Source of the DNA: Microbacterium sp. LWO13-1.2
Lineage (GTDB): Bacteria > Actinomycetota > Actinomycetes > Actinomycetales > Microbacteriaceae
Direction: 5' to 3'
Length of the DNA stretch: 64,000 bases
Assembly (NCBI RefSeq): GCF_038397725.1
Contig: NZ_CP151634.1
Coordinates: forward strand, 3,162,001-3,226,000
Part shown: in pieces, positions 50,193 through 59,757 of the stretch
How the letters are laid out: each line of letters opens with the position of its first letter
Position numbering within the stretch: the first letter of the stretch is position 1
Translations under genes and position numbers: made by a program
Notes under the pieces: generated by a model
The model's input: only the letters and a program-made list of their open reading frames with translations
Database searches by the model: none
What the model was told of the DNA's origin: nothing

Positions 50193-50894
50193 TCAGCGCG
50201 GTGGCTGCTCGTCGCCGAGGAGATCCGGCCGACGACGTCGTGTCCGCTCGATCTGCTGATCACGTCGCCATGCGGCAATGGCCCCGTGGTTGCCGCTGAG
50301 CAGGATGCTCGGTACGGCATGTTCGCGCCAGACCGACGGCTTCGTATACGAGGGGTACTCGAGCAGTCCGTCCTCATGGGACTCTTCGACAAGACTCTCT
50401 GGATTGCCGACGACCCCGGGCACGAGTCGACCGATGGCTTCGATCATCGCCATCGTGGCGACCTCACCACCGTTGAGGACGTAGTCACCGAGGCTGATCA
50501 GACGGACCTCTCCGAGCGAGCCAGCGAAGTCGAAGACACGCTCGTCGATGCCCTCGTAGCGGCCACAGCCGAACACGAGATGCTCTCTGGTGGCCAGTTC
50601 GCGCGCGGTCTTCTGCGTGAAGACCTCGCCGGCCGGCGACGGGAAGATGATCGTCGGAGCGTCGCTTCCACGAGTGACCTCGTCGAGTGCCAGTCCCCAC
50701 GGCTCCGGCTTCATGACCATGCCGGCACCGCCACCGTATGGCGTGTCGTCCACGGTGCGATGACGGTCGCTGGTCCAGTCGCGCAGGTCCCGCACCCGGA
50801 GGTCGAGAATGCCGGATTCCTGCGCCTTCCCGAGCAACGAGAGGGTCAACCCATCGAAGTACGACGGGAAGATGGAGAGAACATCTATGCGCAC
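50193..50894 (-). CDS. trmD: tRNA (guanosine-37-N1) methyltransferase
   Basis: A 233-residue SPOUT methyltransferase that makes m1G37 and prevents frameshifts. The trefoil-knot motifs are [25 protein letters not shown] and [12 protein letters not shown], with [13 protein letters not shown] at the N-terminal SAM site. The start is GTG at 50894, shortly after the rimM stop. Last gene of rpsP-KH-rimM-trmD. Confidence 0.96.
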   Translation of the reverse strand: MRIDVLSIFPSYFDGLTLSLLGKAQESGILDLRVRDLRDWTSDRHRTVDDTPYGGGAGMVMKPEPWGLALDEVTRGSDAPTIIFPSPAGEVFTQKTARELATREHLVFGCGRYEGIDERVFDFAGSLGEVRLISLGDYVLNGGEVATMAMIEAIGRLVPGVVGNPESLVEESHEDGLLEYPSYTKPSVWREHAVPSILLSGNHGAIAAWRRDQQIERTRRRRPDLLGDEQPPR

Positions 50895-50913
50895 AACGGC
50901 ACCTGTCCCGGGC

Positions 50914-51510
50914 CTACTCGGCGGATTCGGCGTCCGCGGTGTCCGCCTGATCGTCTTCGGCGGCATCCGGGAGCTCTTCGAAGAGTCCGGGAGGAGGCGT
51001 GACGATCACGCGCCCGGCTGCGACGTCGACGGTCGGCACGATGGCCGCGACGAAGGGAACCATGATCTCGCGCTCACCGGAACGCACGATGAGGAGGTCC
51101 TGAGCGGGGAAATGCTCGACCCGCGCCACGCGACCAACGACGGTCTCATCGCGGACGACATCGAGACCGACCAACTGATGGTCGAACCAGGCGTCGTCCT
51201 CGACTTCGTCATTGTCCTGATCGATCCACAGGATCGCGCGGACGAGGCTCTCGGCGCCGCTGCGGTCATCGACGTCGTCGAAGAACACGACAGGGCTGCC
51301 GTTCATGACCCGGTACTCGCGCACAGTGATGGTCTTGCCGTGCCACGGAGATGCCTCTGGCACCTGCAACGTGAACTCGGCCCCGATGACGAAGCGTCGC
51401 TCGGGATTGTCGGTGTACAGCTCGAGCTTGAGCCCGCCCTTGAGGCCATGGGCCTTGACGAGGCGTCCGACTCGAAGCTGGTTCTTACCCTGGTTTCGCT
51501 CGTTCGGCAC
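50914..51510 (-). CDS. rimM: Ribosome maturation factor RimM
   Basis: A 198-residue 30S assembly factor that binds S19. The N-terminal beta-barrel has [21 protein letters not shown] and the PRC-barrel part has DHQLVGLDV. The C-terminal 40 residues are acidic ([15 protein letters not shown]) beyond the usual end. The GTG at 51510 is preferred (51513 GTG is the alternative); both lie within a few bases of the KH stop. Confidence 0.93.
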   Translation of the reverse strand: MPNERNQGKNQLRVGRLVKAHGLKGGLKLELYTDNPERRFVIGAEFTLQVPEASPWHGKTITVREYRVMNGSPVVFFDDVDDRSGAESLVRAILWIDQDNDEVEDDAWFDHQLVGLDVVRDETVVGRVARVEHFPAQDLLIVRSGEREIMVPFVAAIVPTVDVAAGRVIVTPPPGLFEELPDAAEDDQADTADAESAE

Positions 51511-51514
51511 CACG

Positions 51515-51745
51515 TCAGTCGTCCGCGACGTCGACGCGGACGCGACGCCCGTCGGCAAGGGCGGTGACGAGCGTGCGCAGGGCCTTCGCGGTGCGGCCGC
51601 CGCGCCCGATCACGCGTCCACGGTCATCGGGGTGCACACGCACCTCGAGGAGGTCGCCTCGCGGCGACGCGGAAGCGTGGATCTGGACATCCTCCGGGTG
51701 ATCGACGATCCCCTTGACGATGTGTTCGAGCGCGGCGGCGAGCAC
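51515..51745 (-). CDS. KH-domain RNA-binding protein (KhpA-like)
   Basis: A 76-residue single KH domain with the GRGG loop (RVIGRGGRTAKALRTLV), matching the KhpA/YlqC family. It sits between rpsP and rimM, the standard place. The N-terminal helix and HPEDVQIHASASPRGDLLEVRVH strands complete the fold. Roles in ribosome assembly and cell size are known for KhpA in Gram-positives; none is shown here. Confidence 0.92.
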   Translation of the reverse strand: MLAAALEHIVKGIVDHPEDVQIHASASPRGDLLEVRVHPDDRGRVIGRGGRTAKALRTLVTALADGRRVRVDVADD

Positions 51746-51750
51746 GACGA

Positions 51751-52185
51751 TTACTCTGCGTCGGCTGCGGGGGCCTCAGCGGCCTCCGCGTCGGCCTTGG
51801 CGGCGGGAGTCTCCTCAGCGGGAGCCTCCTTCTTCTCCACCTTCGGCTTCACGACGGACTTCTTCTTCGCGTCGATCTCGAAGGGGGCCTTGGGCTCTGC
51901 GACCCGGAGGGTGGACTTCGCGTCGGCGTCGCCCTTGAACTTGCCCCAGTCACCGGTGATCTTGAGGATCGCGGCGACCTGCTCGGTCGGCTGCGCGCCG
52001 ACGGAGAGCCAGTACTGCGCACGCTCGGAGTCGACCTCGATGAACGAGGGCTCCTCAGTGGGGTGGTACTTGCCGATCTCCTCGATCACGCGACCATCGC
52101 GCTTGGTGCGCGAGTCGGCGACGACGATGCGGTAGTACGGCGCACGGATCTTGCCCATGCGCTTGAGACGAATCTTGACAGCCAC
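51751..52185 (-). CDS. rpsP: 30S ribosomal protein S16
   Basis: A 144-residue S16. The first 85 residues are a standard S16 ([29 protein letters not shown]), and the last 55 residues are a Lys/Ala/Glu-rich low-complexity tail not present in E. coli. GTG 52185 is preceded by AGGAGA with four bases spacing. First gene of rpsP-KH-rimM-trmD. Confidence 0.95.
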   Translation of the reverse strand: MAVKIRLKRMGKIRAPYYRIVVADSRTKRDGRVIEEIGKYHPTEEPSFIEVDSERAQYWLSVGAQPTEQVAAILKITGDWGKFKGDADAKSTLRVAEPKAPFEIDAKKKSVVKPKVEKKEAPAEETPAAKADAEAAEAPAADAE

Positions 52186-52303
52186 GATTCTCCTGAATTG
52201 TGTGGAAGGAAAATGAACCGATCGCCTGGAGAGTGGGGTGCACACCCGGCGGAAGCTCTAATAGGTGGACGCGAGCTGGATAGAGGGTCGAGCACGTCGT
52301 CCG

Positions 52304-52340
52304 ACCTTCTATTCTGCCAGATCCGCGCGCCAGGAGCGAA
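52304..52340 (-). promoter_or_regulatory. Predicted rpsP promoter, extended -10 type
   Basis: On the minus strand: -10 CAGAAT (52311-52316) with TG extension (TGGCAGAAT) and a weak TTCGCT (52335-52340) 18 bases upstream. The start would be near 52304, giving a leader of about 120 bases, similar in length to the rplS leader that has the same -10 string. Confidence 0.55.
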
Positions 52341-52382
52341 ACGTGGCGACACGGTCTTTGCGGCGCGTCCTGGCCCGCGTGC

Positions 52383-52388
52383 CAGAAT
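52383..52388 (+). promoter_or_regulatory. Predicted -10 box of the carboxylate-amine ligase gene
   Basis: CAGAAT with TG extension (TGCCAGAAT) ends six bases before GTG 52395; a TTGCGG at 52358-52363 is a weak -35. The transcript should start at the start codon. It is divergent from the rpsP promoter about 65 bases away. Confidence 0.6.
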
Positions 52389-52394
52389 GTGCTC

Positions 52395-53552
52395 GTGAAG
52401 CTCGAGTTCGCCCCGTCCGCCCGGTCCACTGTCGGCCTGGAGTGGGAGATCATGCTCGCTGATCCGGCCACTGGCGATCTCGTCGGCCGAGCGCCCGAGT
52501 TGCTCGCGGCGTTGGAAGCGGAGAGCGCCGACGAACGGCACACCGTGACCGGCGAACTGCTCACGAACACGATCGAGGTCACCAGCGGTGTCGGTCGTTC
52601 CGTCGCCCATGCGGTCGACGACATCGCGCAGGCGATCGCGGCCGTCCGCGCCGCCACCGAGCCGGCCGGCATCGAGCTGCTGTCGGCAGGCAGCCATCCT
52701 TTCGCCCAGTGGTACGACCAGCGAGTCACCGACAAGTCCCGCTATCACACGCTCATCGAGCGCACGCAATGGTGGGGGCGCAACATGATGATCTGGGGCA
52801 TCCACGTGCACATCGGCGTCGAGTCGCAGGCCAAGGTGCTGCCGCTCGTCAATGCCCTCGCCGCCTACCTTCCCCACCTTCAGGCATTGGCAGCCTCGAG
52901 TCCGTTCTGGGCGGGCGAGCGCACCGGATACGCCTCCAATCGTGCGCTCGTCTTCCAGCAGCTGCCGACCGCCGGTCTCCCCTGGCCCCTGCACGATTGG
53001 TCGGAGTTCGAGTCGTACCTCGACGACATGGTCCGCACGGGCGTCATGGCCGATGCCTCCGAGGTGCGCTGGGACATCCGGCCGGCGCCGCGCTGGGGAA
53101 CGATCGAAGTGCGCGCATGCGATGGCATGTCGACACTTCCCGAGCTCGCCTCGGTAGCCGCACTCACACAGGTCCTCGTCGAGCATTTCTCGCGTCGCCT
53201 CGATCAAGGGCTCCCTCTCCCCCAGCTTCCCGCCTGGTATCACCGGGAGAACAAATGGCGGGCGGCGAGGTACGGCCTGGAGGCGCGGGTGATCATCGAT
53301 GCCGCCGGAACCCAGCTGCCGGTGCGCGAGCACCTCGCCCAGATCCTGTCGGACCTCGCTCCGGTCGCCCAGGACCTCGACTGCGGTCGCGAATTCGGTC
53401 GTGTCGCGTCGATCCTCGACGGTGGGGCGAGCTATGCACGACAACTCGCAGCCGCGGATGCCGCGGACGGCGACCTCGGCGCAGTAGTGCAGCACCTCAT
53501 CCGCGAGTTCCGCTCAGGTCCCGAGTCGTCCGTCGCCGAGGAGCACCGGTGA
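52395..53552 (+). CDS. Carboxylate-amine ligase, glutamate-cysteine ligase 2 family (YbdK type)
   Basis: A 385-residue ATP-dependent ligase of the GCS2 family. It has TVGLEWEIMLAD near the start, the GELLTNTIEVTSG strand, WGRNMMIWGIHVHIGVES with the metal-binding histidines, and WGTIEVRACD. It ligates glutamate or a similar acid to an amine; the exact substrate is unknown. Actinobacteria with mycothiol usually do not use glutathione, so a role in thiol synthesis is uncertain. GTG 52395 is fixed by the -10 box six bases upstream; GTG 52389 is the alternative. Confidence 0.87.
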   Translation: MKLEFAPSARSTVGLEWEIMLADPATGDLVGRAPELLAALEAESADERHTVTGELLTNTIEVTSGVGRSVAHAVDDIAQAIAAVRAATEPAGIELLSAGSHPFAQWYDQRVTDKSRYHTLIERTQWWGRNMMIWGIHVHIGVESQAKVLPLVNALAAYLPHLQALAASSPFWAGERTGYASNRALVFQQLPTAGLPWPLHDWSEFESYLDDMVRTGVMADASEVRWDIRPAPRWGTIEVRACDGMSTLPELASVAALTQVLVEHFSRRLDQGLPLPQLPAWYHRENKWRAARYGLEARVIIDAAGTQLPVREHLAQILSDLAPVAQDLDCGREFGRVASILDGGASYARQLAAADAADGDLGAVVQHLIREFRSGPESSVAEEHR

Positions 53553-53559
53553 TGCGGGC

Positions 53560-54531
53560 TCAGCCCTCCAGCAGCTGACGTGCCAGTCCCTCATCGAGCA
53601 CGACGTCGGTGATGAGCTCTGCGGCGATCGCGGCACGCAGGCTGACGAGCTTGGGCACGCCGGAGACGACGCACATGCGGCGAGGCACCCGGCGCAGGCG
53701 ATCGAGACCAGGGCCGGTCGCGCGGGCATTGACGCGGATGTCCTTCCAGCTGCCGTCCGCGCGGAAGAACACCGTCGCCACGTCGCCGATCGCCCGGTCC
53801 TCCCGAAGACTCCGATAGTCATCGCGTCCGAGATAACCGCCGACGTAGACCCGGCTCGGCACCTCGGCCGCCGGCGAGCCGAGACTGAACACTGCGATGT
53901 CCATCTTCGATTGGAGATCGAGCACGCGGAGTGTGCTGCGCTCCCGCCACATCGCCTCACGCGTCGAGGGGTCATCGAAGAAGGCGGGTACCGGAAACTG
54001 CTGCACCTGGGCACCGAAGGCGCTGCCGAAGCGCTGCAGGATGTCGCTCGAGTACTCCACACCACTCGTCTGCGTGTTCCCAGCGCCATTGAGCTGCACG
54101 AATGTCGTGTTGTGCGTCTCCTTCTGTGTGAGCCCGCGACTGACGGCACTGATGGTCGATCCCCACGCGATCCCGATGATCATGTTGGAGTCCACGAACT
54201 GCGAAAGCAGCCGCCCTGCTGTGAGCGCGACGCGCTCGAGTCGCTCCATCTCACTGACGATCTCCGGCATCGGCACGACGTGAGCGGCGACCCGGTAGCG
54301 GTCTCGGATGCGCTGCTCCAGCATGCCCAGCCGTTCGAGTGGCGAGTTGATGCGGATGTCGACGAGGCCGCTCTCCCGCGCGAAACTCAGCAGACGGGAG
54401 ACCGACGATCGGGAGGTGCGCAGCTCGCGCGCGATCACCTCCATGGTCTTGTCCTGCATGTAGTAGAGCTGCGCCGCCGTGAGCGCGGCGATCAGTTTCG
54501 CCTCTTGGGGTCGTGCGTCCGAGTGCGCCAT
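53560..54531 (-). CDS. SorC/DeoR-type sugar-binding transcriptional regulator, probably of the glp genes
   Basis: A 323-residue regulator. The N-terminal HTH is at about 25-70 (MEVIARELRTSRSSVSRLLSFA), and the large C-terminal domain is the SorC sugar-binding fold (GIAWGSTISAVSRGL, DIAVFSLGSP). ATG 54531 has AGGAGGA upstream and is preferred over ATG 54570, which would place the palindromic operator inside the coding region. It is divergent from glpD with the operator between, so glycerol-3-phosphate or a related sugar phosphate is the likely ligand, by inference. Confidence 0.87.
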   Translation of the reverse strand: MAHSDARPQEAKLIAALTAAQLYYMQDKTMEVIARELRTSRSSVSRLLSFARESGLVDIRINSPLERLGMLEQRIRDRYRVAAHVVPMPEIVSEMERLERVALTAGRLLSQFVDSNMIIGIAWGSTISAVSRGLTQKETHNTTFVQLNGAGNTQTSGVEYSSDILQRFGSAFGAQVQQFPVPAFFDDPSTREAMWRERSTLRVLDLQSKMDIAVFSLGSPAAEVPSRVYVGGYLGRDDYRSLREDRAIGDVATVFFRADGSWKDIRVNARATGPGLDRLRRVPRRMCVVSGVPKLVSLRAAIAAELITDVVLDEGLARQLLEG

Positions 54532-54555
54532 AAAGTCCTCCTCGCAATCGATCCT

Positions 54556-54569
54556 TGCACATATGTGCA
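54556..54569. promoter_or_regulatory. Palindromic operator between the SorC-type regulator and glpD
   Basis: TGCACATATGTGCA is a perfect 14-base palindrome in the 103-base divergent region, 25 bases upstream of the regulator ATG and 66 bases upstream of glpD. It is the only strong palindrome there and fits a site for the adjacent regulator controlling both directions. I found no second copy near glpF or glpK. Confidence 0.75.
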
Positions 54570-54634
54570 CTGGGGTTGCGCACCGTGCTCGTGCGGGTTG
54601 ATGCTGGTCGCAAGCAAGGAAGAAGGGGTCGAGG

Positions 54635-56344
54635 ATGATCGATCAGACACACTCGTCGGCGGAGCGAGCCGAGGTACGCAACGTCCGCGAATCGGGGCGC
54701 ACGTCCGTCCTGGTGATCGGCGCAGGGATCAACGGGATATCCACGTTCCGCGATCTGGCCCTTCAGGGCGTCGATGTCGTCCTGGTCGAACGCGGCGACT
54801 TCGCGTCCGGCGCTTCGTCGGCATCCAGCCACATGATCCACGGCGGCATCCGCTACCTGGAGAACGGTGAGTTCCGCTTGGTGCGCGAGTCCGTGCAGGA
54901 ACGCAACGGCCTCCTGAAAATCGCGCCGCACTACGTGAAGCCTCTCGAGACCACGATCCCGATCTACTCCACCTTCTCCGGCATCCTCTCCGCGCCCCTC
55001 CGTTTCCTGACGCACAAGAGCGGCAAGCCTCAGGAGCGCGGCGCGTTCCTGATCAAGGTCGGGCTGATGATCTACGACACGTTCTCTCGTGATGGCGGCA
55101 TGGTCCCCCGGCACCGCTTCCTCGGCCGGAAGCGCTCGCTGTCCGAACTGCCGTCGCTCGACCCGCACATCAAGTACACCGCGACCTACTACGACGCCTC
55201 GATGCACGACCCGGAGCGTCTCGCACTCGACGTCCTGCAGGATGGCCGTGCGGCGCACACCGGCGCGCACGCGCTCAACTACGTCGAGGCGATCGCCCGC
55301 GACGGCGACAAGGTCGTGCTGCGGGATCGGGAGAGCGGCACGGAGTTCACCATCACGGCCGACGTCGTGGTGAATGCATCAGGACCCTGGACCGATCTCA
55401 CCAACGACGCCCTCGGCGCGGACACCCGTTTCATGGGCGGCACCAAGGGCTCGCACATCGTGCTCGACCACCCTGAGCTCCTCGATGCCACCCGTGGCCG
55501 GGAGATCTTCTTCGAGCACTCCGACGGCCGCATCGTCCTCATCTACCCACTCAAGGGAAAGGTGCTCGTCGGCACGACCGACATCGACGCCGACCCTCGC
55601 GAGGTGCCGGTGTGCACGGAGGATGAGGTCGACTACTTCTTCGACTTGATCCACCACGTCTTCCCGCAGATCAATGTGTCGCGCGAGCAGATCGTGTACC
55701 GGTTCTCCGGCATCCGCCCGCTCCCCCGCCATGAAGACACCGCCCCGGGCTTCGTGTCCAGGGACTACCGCATCGAAGTCGACAACGAAGGCGCCGCTCC
55801 CCTGGTCAGCCTCGTCGGCGGCAAGTGGACCACCTTCCGGGCACTCGGTGAATCCCTCTCCGATGTGGTTCTCGGCCTGCTGGGCCGCACGCGCAAGGTC
55901 TCCACCGTGGGCGTCCCGATCGGCGGCGGTCGCGATTTCCCGCGCACGACCAAAGCTCGGCGCATCTGGATCCAGGAGAACCTGCCGGGCGCCGGAGAAC
56001 GGGCGGAGAAGCTCCTCACCCGCTACGGAACACGTGCGGCAGACGTCTGGGCGTTCATCGAGCAGGGGGATGACGCTCCCCTCGCCGGCGGCGATCTGTC
56101 CACCCGCGAGCTCGCGTGGATGGTCGAGAACGAGCTCGTCGCCCGTCTCGAGGACGTCATCCTCCGTCGCACCAGCATCGCCTTCACCGGGCACGCCGAT
56201 ACCGCCGTCCTCGATGAGCTGGCCGATGCACTTGCACAGCTGCTCGACTGGGATCGCAGCCGCCACGACGCGGAAGTGGACCAGACCCGCACGCTCCTCA
56301 ACGATCGGCATGGACTCACCCTCTCGTCCCGCACCCGCGGCTGA
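54635..56344 (+). CDS. glpD: Glycerol-3-phosphate dehydrogenase (aerobic, FAD)
   Basis: A 569-residue membrane-associated flavoprotein that oxidises glycerol-3-phosphate to dihydroxyacetone phosphate and feeds electrons to quinone. The FAD-binding VIGAGINGISTFRDLALQG and GASSASSHMIHGGIRYLE motifs are at the start, with FSGIRPLPRHEDTAPGF and LVGGKWTTFRALGE further on. The C-terminal DUF-type helical domain ends at about 569. The first gene of glpD-glpF-glpK. Confidence 0.95.
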   Translation: MIDQTHSSAERAEVRNVRESGRTSVLVIGAGINGISTFRDLALQGVDVVLVERGDFASGASSASSHMIHGGIRYLENGEFRLVRESVQERNGLLKIAPHYVKPLETTIPIYSTFSGILSAPLRFLTHKSGKPQERGAFLIKVGLMIYDTFSRDGGMVPRHRFLGRKRSLSELPSLDPHIKYTATYYDASMHDPERLALDVLQDGRAAHTGAHALNYVEAIARDGDKVVLRDRESGTEFTITADVVVNASGPWTDLTNDALGADTRFMGGTKGSHIVLDHPELLDATRGREIFFEHSDGRIVLIYPLKGKVLVGTTDIDADPREVPVCTEDEVDYFFDLIHHVFPQINVSREQIVYRFSGIRPLPRHEDTAPGFVSRDYRIEVDNEGAAPLVSLVGGKWTTFRALGESLSDVVLGLLGRTRKVSTVGVPIGGGRDFPRTTKARRIWIQENLPGAGERAEKLLTRYGTRAADVWAFIEQGDDAPLAGGDLSTRELAWMVENELVARLEDVILRRTSIAFTGHADTAVLDELADALAQLLDWDRSRHDAEVDQTRTLLNDRHGLTLSSRTRG

Positions 56345-56434
56345 CGAGAGATCCGACCGTCGCCCTCCTCGCGACGTTCTCTATCAAGTGCCATGGCAGA
56401 GGGGCCATGACACGCAAGAAAGGTCAATGAAGAC

Positions 56435-57187
56435 ATGACTGAAGTCAATCTCGGTCTCTACTTCCTCTCGGAACTGGTGGGCACAGCGATGCTCGTCCTG
56501 CTCGGCTGCGGCGTCGTCGCCAATGTCGTGCTGGCGAAGAACAAGGGGTTCGGTGGCGGATTCCTGATGATCAACTGGGGATGGGGCCTCGCGGTCTTCG
56601 CCGGTGTGCTCGTCTCGGCATACTCCGGCGCGATCCTCAACCCGGCCGTCGGAATCGGCCTCCTCGTCGCCGGCAAGATCACGTTCACGATGTTCCTCGT
56701 CGCCACCGGCGCCGAGCTGCTCGGCGCGATCCTCGGCGCGATCGTGTGCTGGGCCGCGTACAAGCAGCACTTCGACCTCGAAGAGGACCCGGCGAACAAG
56801 CTCGGCGTCTTCTCGACCGGCCCCGCGATCCGCTCCTACGGCTGGAACCTCGTCACCGAGGTCATCGGCACCTTCGTGCTGGTGTTCGTGATCTTCGCCT
56901 TCGCAGATTATGGTGACATCGAGGTCGGCACGCCGGGAGGCCTCGGCCCGCTCAGCGCACTGCCCGTCGCCCTGCTCGTCGTCGGAATCGGCGCGTCGCT
57001 CGGTGGTCCCACCGGCTACGCCATCAACCCGGCCCGTGACCTCGGCCCGCGCATCGCGCACGCGATCCTGCCGATCAAGGGCAAGGGTTCCAGCGACTGG
57101 TCCTACTCGTGGGTTCCGGTCGTCGGACCGCTCATCGGTGGTGTGCTCGCCGCTCTCGCAGCCCCGGCGCTGCTCGGCCTCGCGTAA
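56435..57187 (+). CDS. glpF: Glycerol uptake facilitator (MIP family)
   Basis: A 250-residue channel with six membrane segments and two half-helices. The two NPA motifs are GAILNPAVG and [13 protein letters not shown]; the Asp after the second NPAR is typical for glycerol channels. AAAGG and a short spacer precede the ATG. It lies 90 bases after glpD and 41 bases before glpK. Confidence 0.95.
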   Translation: MTEVNLGLYFLSELVGTAMLVLLGCGVVANVVLAKNKGFGGGFLMINWGWGLAVFAGVLVSAYSGAILNPAVGIGLLVAGKITFTMFLVATGAELLGAILGAIVCWAAYKQHFDLEEDPANKLGVFSTGPAIRSYGWNLVTEVIGTFVLVFVIFAFADYGDIEVGTPGGLGPLSALPVALLVVGIGASLGGPTGYAINPARDLGPRIAHAILPIKGKGSSDWSYSWVPVVGPLIGGVLAALAAPALLGLA

Positions 57188-57228
57188 CCCATTCGCCGTC
57201 CACCACTCTGACTTCAAAGGAGAACACT

Positions 57229-58743
57229 ATGGCTGACTACATCATCGCCATCGATCAGGGAACCACGTCCAGTCGCGCGATCATCTTCGACAAGAAGGGC
57301 AGCATCGTCGAGACCGGCCAGAAGGAGCACGAGCAGATCCTTCCTCGGGCCGGCTGGGTGGAACACGATCCTGCCGAGATCTGGCGCAACGTCCAGGAAG
57401 TCATCGGCCAGGCATTGAGCCGCGCCGACCTCACCAGGCACGACATCGCCGCGATCGGCATCACGAATCAGCGCGAGACGGCAGTCGTGTGGGACAAGAC
57501 CACCGGGCAGCCGATCTACAACGCGATCGTCTGGCAGGACACCCGCACGCAGCAGATCGTGGATCGTCTCGCCGCCGAGGGAGGCGTCGAGCGCTTCAAG
57601 CCGGTCGTCGGCCTGCCGCTGGCGACGTACTTCTCCGGCACGAAGATCGCCTGGATCCTGGAGAACGTCGACGGTGCTCGCGAGAAGGCGGAGGCCGGCG
57701 ATCTGCTCTTCGGCACCACCGACTGCTGGGTGCTCTGGAACCTCACCGGCGGCGTTGACGGTGGCGTGCACGCCACCGACGTCACCAACGCCTCCCGCAC
57801 CATGTTCATGGACCTCGAGACTCTCGAGTGGCGCGACGACATCCTCGAGGCATTCGGTGTACCGCGCTCGATGATGCCGGAGATCCGTTCGTCCTCCGAG
57901 GTCTACGGCAAGGCCGAGGATTCGTCGCTCCTGCGCGAGACCCCGATCGCCGGCATCCTGGGCGACCAGCAGGCCGCCACGTTCGGTCAGGCTGCGTTCA
58001 ACACCGGTGAGAGCAAGAACACCTACGGCACCGGTTGCTTCCTGATCTTCAACACGGGCGAGGAGATCGTCCACTCGAAGAACGGGCTGCTCACCACTGT
58101 CGGCTACAAGCTGGGCGACGGCCCGACGCACTACGCGCTCGAAGGCTCGATCGCCGTCACCGGATCGCTGATCCAGTGGCTGCGCGACCAGCTCGGAATC
58201 ATCGACTCGGCTCCCGAGGTCGAAGAGCTCGCCAAGCAGGTCGACGACAACGGCGGCGTCTACATCGTTCCCGCGTTCTCGGGTCTGTTCGCGCCGTACT
58301 GGCGTCCGGACGCACGCGGTGCGATCGTCGGGCTCACCCGCTACGCCAACAAGAACCACATCGCGCGCGCCGCACTGGAGGCCGTCGCCTACCAGACCCG
58401 CGACGTGCTCGATGCGGTCAATGCGGATGCCGGTGTGGATCTGACCGAGCTCAAGGTCGACGGCGGCATGGTCGCCAACGACGCGCTCATGCAGTTCCAG
58501 GCGGACATCCTCGGCGTGCCGGTCGTTCGTCCGGTCGTCGCCGAGACGACGGCCCTGGGTGCGGCATACGCTGCCGGACTCGCTGTCGGCTTCTGGGACG
58601 GTCTGGACGACCTCTCCGCCAACTGGCAGGAGGACAAGCGCTGGGAGCCGTCTATGGAGGACGCCGAGCGCGACCGCCAGCTGCGGTTGTGGCGCAAGGC
58701 CGTCACCAAGTCGATGGACTGGGTCGACGACGACGTGAAGTGA
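57229..58743 (+). CDS. glpK: Glycerol kinase
   Basis: A 504-residue FGGY-family kinase that traps glycerol as glycerol-3-phosphate. It opens with [16 protein letters not shown], followed by [36 protein letters not shown] and the [13 protein letters not shown] segment of the FGGY signature region. AAAGGAGA precedes ATG 57229, which is preferred over an upstream in-frame start inside glpF. Ends the operon at a strong terminator. Confidence 0.97.
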   Translation: MADYIIAIDQGTTSSRAIIFDKKGSIVETGQKEHEQILPRAGWVEHDPAEIWRNVQEVIGQALSRADLTRHDIAAIGITNQRETAVVWDKTTGQPIYNAIVWQDTRTQQIVDRLAAEGGVERFKPVVGLPLATYFSGTKIAWILENVDGAREKAEAGDLLFGTTDCWVLWNLTGGVDGGVHATDVTNASRTMFMDLETLEWRDDILEAFGVPRSMMPEIRSSSEVYGKAEDSSLLRETPIAGILGDQQAATFGQAAFNTGESKNTYGTGCFLIFNTGEEIVHSKNGLLTTVGYKLGDGPTHYALEGSIAVTGSLIQWLRDQLGIIDSAPEVEELAKQVDDNGGVYIVPAFSGLFAPYWRPDARGAIVGLTRYANKNHIARAALEAVAYQTRDVLDAVNADAGVDLTELKVDGGMVANDALMQFQADILGVPVVRPVVAETTALGAAYAAGLAVGFWDGLDDLSANWQEDKRWEPSMEDAERDRQLRLWRKAVTKSMDWVDDDVK

Positions 58744-58756
58744 TCTCGCATCGCTG

Positions 58757-58795
58757 AGAGGGCGGGCTCGGAGGATTTCTCCGGGTCCGCCCTCT
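58757..58795 (+). terminator. Intrinsic terminator of the glp operon
   Basis: A long hairpin: AGAGGGCGG (58757-58765) pairs with CCGCCCTCT (58787-58795), continued by a further eight pairs including two GU, with a 5-base loop at 58774-58778. TTCGTCT follows. It ends 20 bases before the convergent LysR gene. Confidence 0.85.
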
Positions 58796-58815
58796 TCGTC
58801 TGCAACGCGGATGAG

Positions 58816-59679
58816 TCAGTCGAGCGCAGCGAGGAAGGCTCTCGCGACACTGCGGGGTGAGGCTGCATCCCATGCGACGTACTCGACGCGATGCGGACCA
58901 TCGAGCACCTGTTCGGACACCACGTCTGCGTGCGATGTCGCGACGGTGCCTGGTGCGAGGAGGGAGACGGCGAGACCGGCAGCGACCAGCCCCAGGATGA
59001 GTCCTGCAGAATCCGCCTCGAACGCGACGTCGCGCTCCAGACCCGCCGCGGCGAACGCCGCATCGCTCTGTGCCCGACCGGACGTCCCCGCGGGAAAATC
59101 CGCGAAGACCTCTCCGGCGAGATCCCCCAGCACCGCATCGCGCCCGACGAGCCGATGTCCGCGCGGAAGAGCGACCACGAGACGTTCGCGGGAGAGCGAG
59201 CGCACCTCCACTCCCGTCGGGACGCTGTCCTCGTGCAACCCGAGGAGCGCGACGTCAAGATCTCCGCGCTGCACGGCGGGGACGAGGGCGTCGCTGTTTC
59301 CGACCCGAAGCTCTACCCGCACGGCAGGATGCGCGGCACGGAACCGCACGAGCAAAGCCGGCAGATCCACGGCCGTGACCGTCGGGATCACTCCGAGCCG
59401 GAGCGTTCCGACGACGTGGCCCGCAGCCGCTGCGGCGTCTTCCCTGGCTGCATCCGCGGCGGCAACCGCGATCCTCGCCTGCCTGACGAAGGCCTCCCCC
59501 GGCTCGGTGAGCCGTACACTTCGGCTGGTCCGCGCGAAGAGCCTCTCTCCGATCTCACGCTCCAGCGCCGCGATCTGATGGCTCAGCGCCGACTGGGTGA
59601 CGAAGCAGCGCTCCGCTGCACGAGTGAAGCTCGAGGCATCGGCCACCCCGACGACGTAACGCAGTTGCTGAAGGTCCAT
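58816..59679 (-). CDS. LysR family transcriptional regulator
   Basis: A 287-residue LTTR. The N-terminal winged HTH is canonical (LQQLRYVVGVADASSFTRAAERCFVTQSALSHQIAALE), followed by the effector-binding domain (about 90-287). It is divergent from an EamA transporter with 78 bases between, the usual layout for a regulator and its target. ATG 59679 is chosen for the AATCAT hexamer six bases upstream; an in-frame ATG at 59700 would add seven residues. The effector is unknown. Confidence 0.87.
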   Translation of the reverse strand: MDLQQLRYVVGVADASSFTRAAERCFVTQSALSHQIAALEREIGERLFARTSRSVRLTEPGEAFVRQARIAVAAADAAREDAAAAAGHVVGTLRLGVIPTVTAVDLPALLVRFRAAHPAVRVELRVGNSDALVPAVQRGDLDVALLGLHEDSVPTGVEVRSLSRERLVVALPRGHRLVGRDAVLGDLAGEVFADFPAGTSGRAQSDAAFAAAGLERDVAFEADSAGLILGLVAAGLAVSLLAPGTVATSHADVVSEQVLDGPHRVEYVAWDAASPRSVARAFLAALD

Positions 59680-59721
59680 ACGTTCATGATTGCTCTTCAT
59701 GGATGCGGTGACAACTATGTG

Positions 59722-59751
59722 TTGGACTCATCAACTCGGTTTGGACAGGCT
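59722..59751 (+). promoter_or_regulatory. Promoter of the EamA transporter gene
   Basis: TTGGAC (59722-59727) and CAGGCT (59746-59751) are 18 bases apart and the ATG begins six bases after the -10 box. This is the best complete promoter among the predicted leaderless genes. A LysR site probably overlaps it, but no single T-N11-A box stands out. Confidence 0.65.
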
Positions 59752-59757
59752 GGAAGC

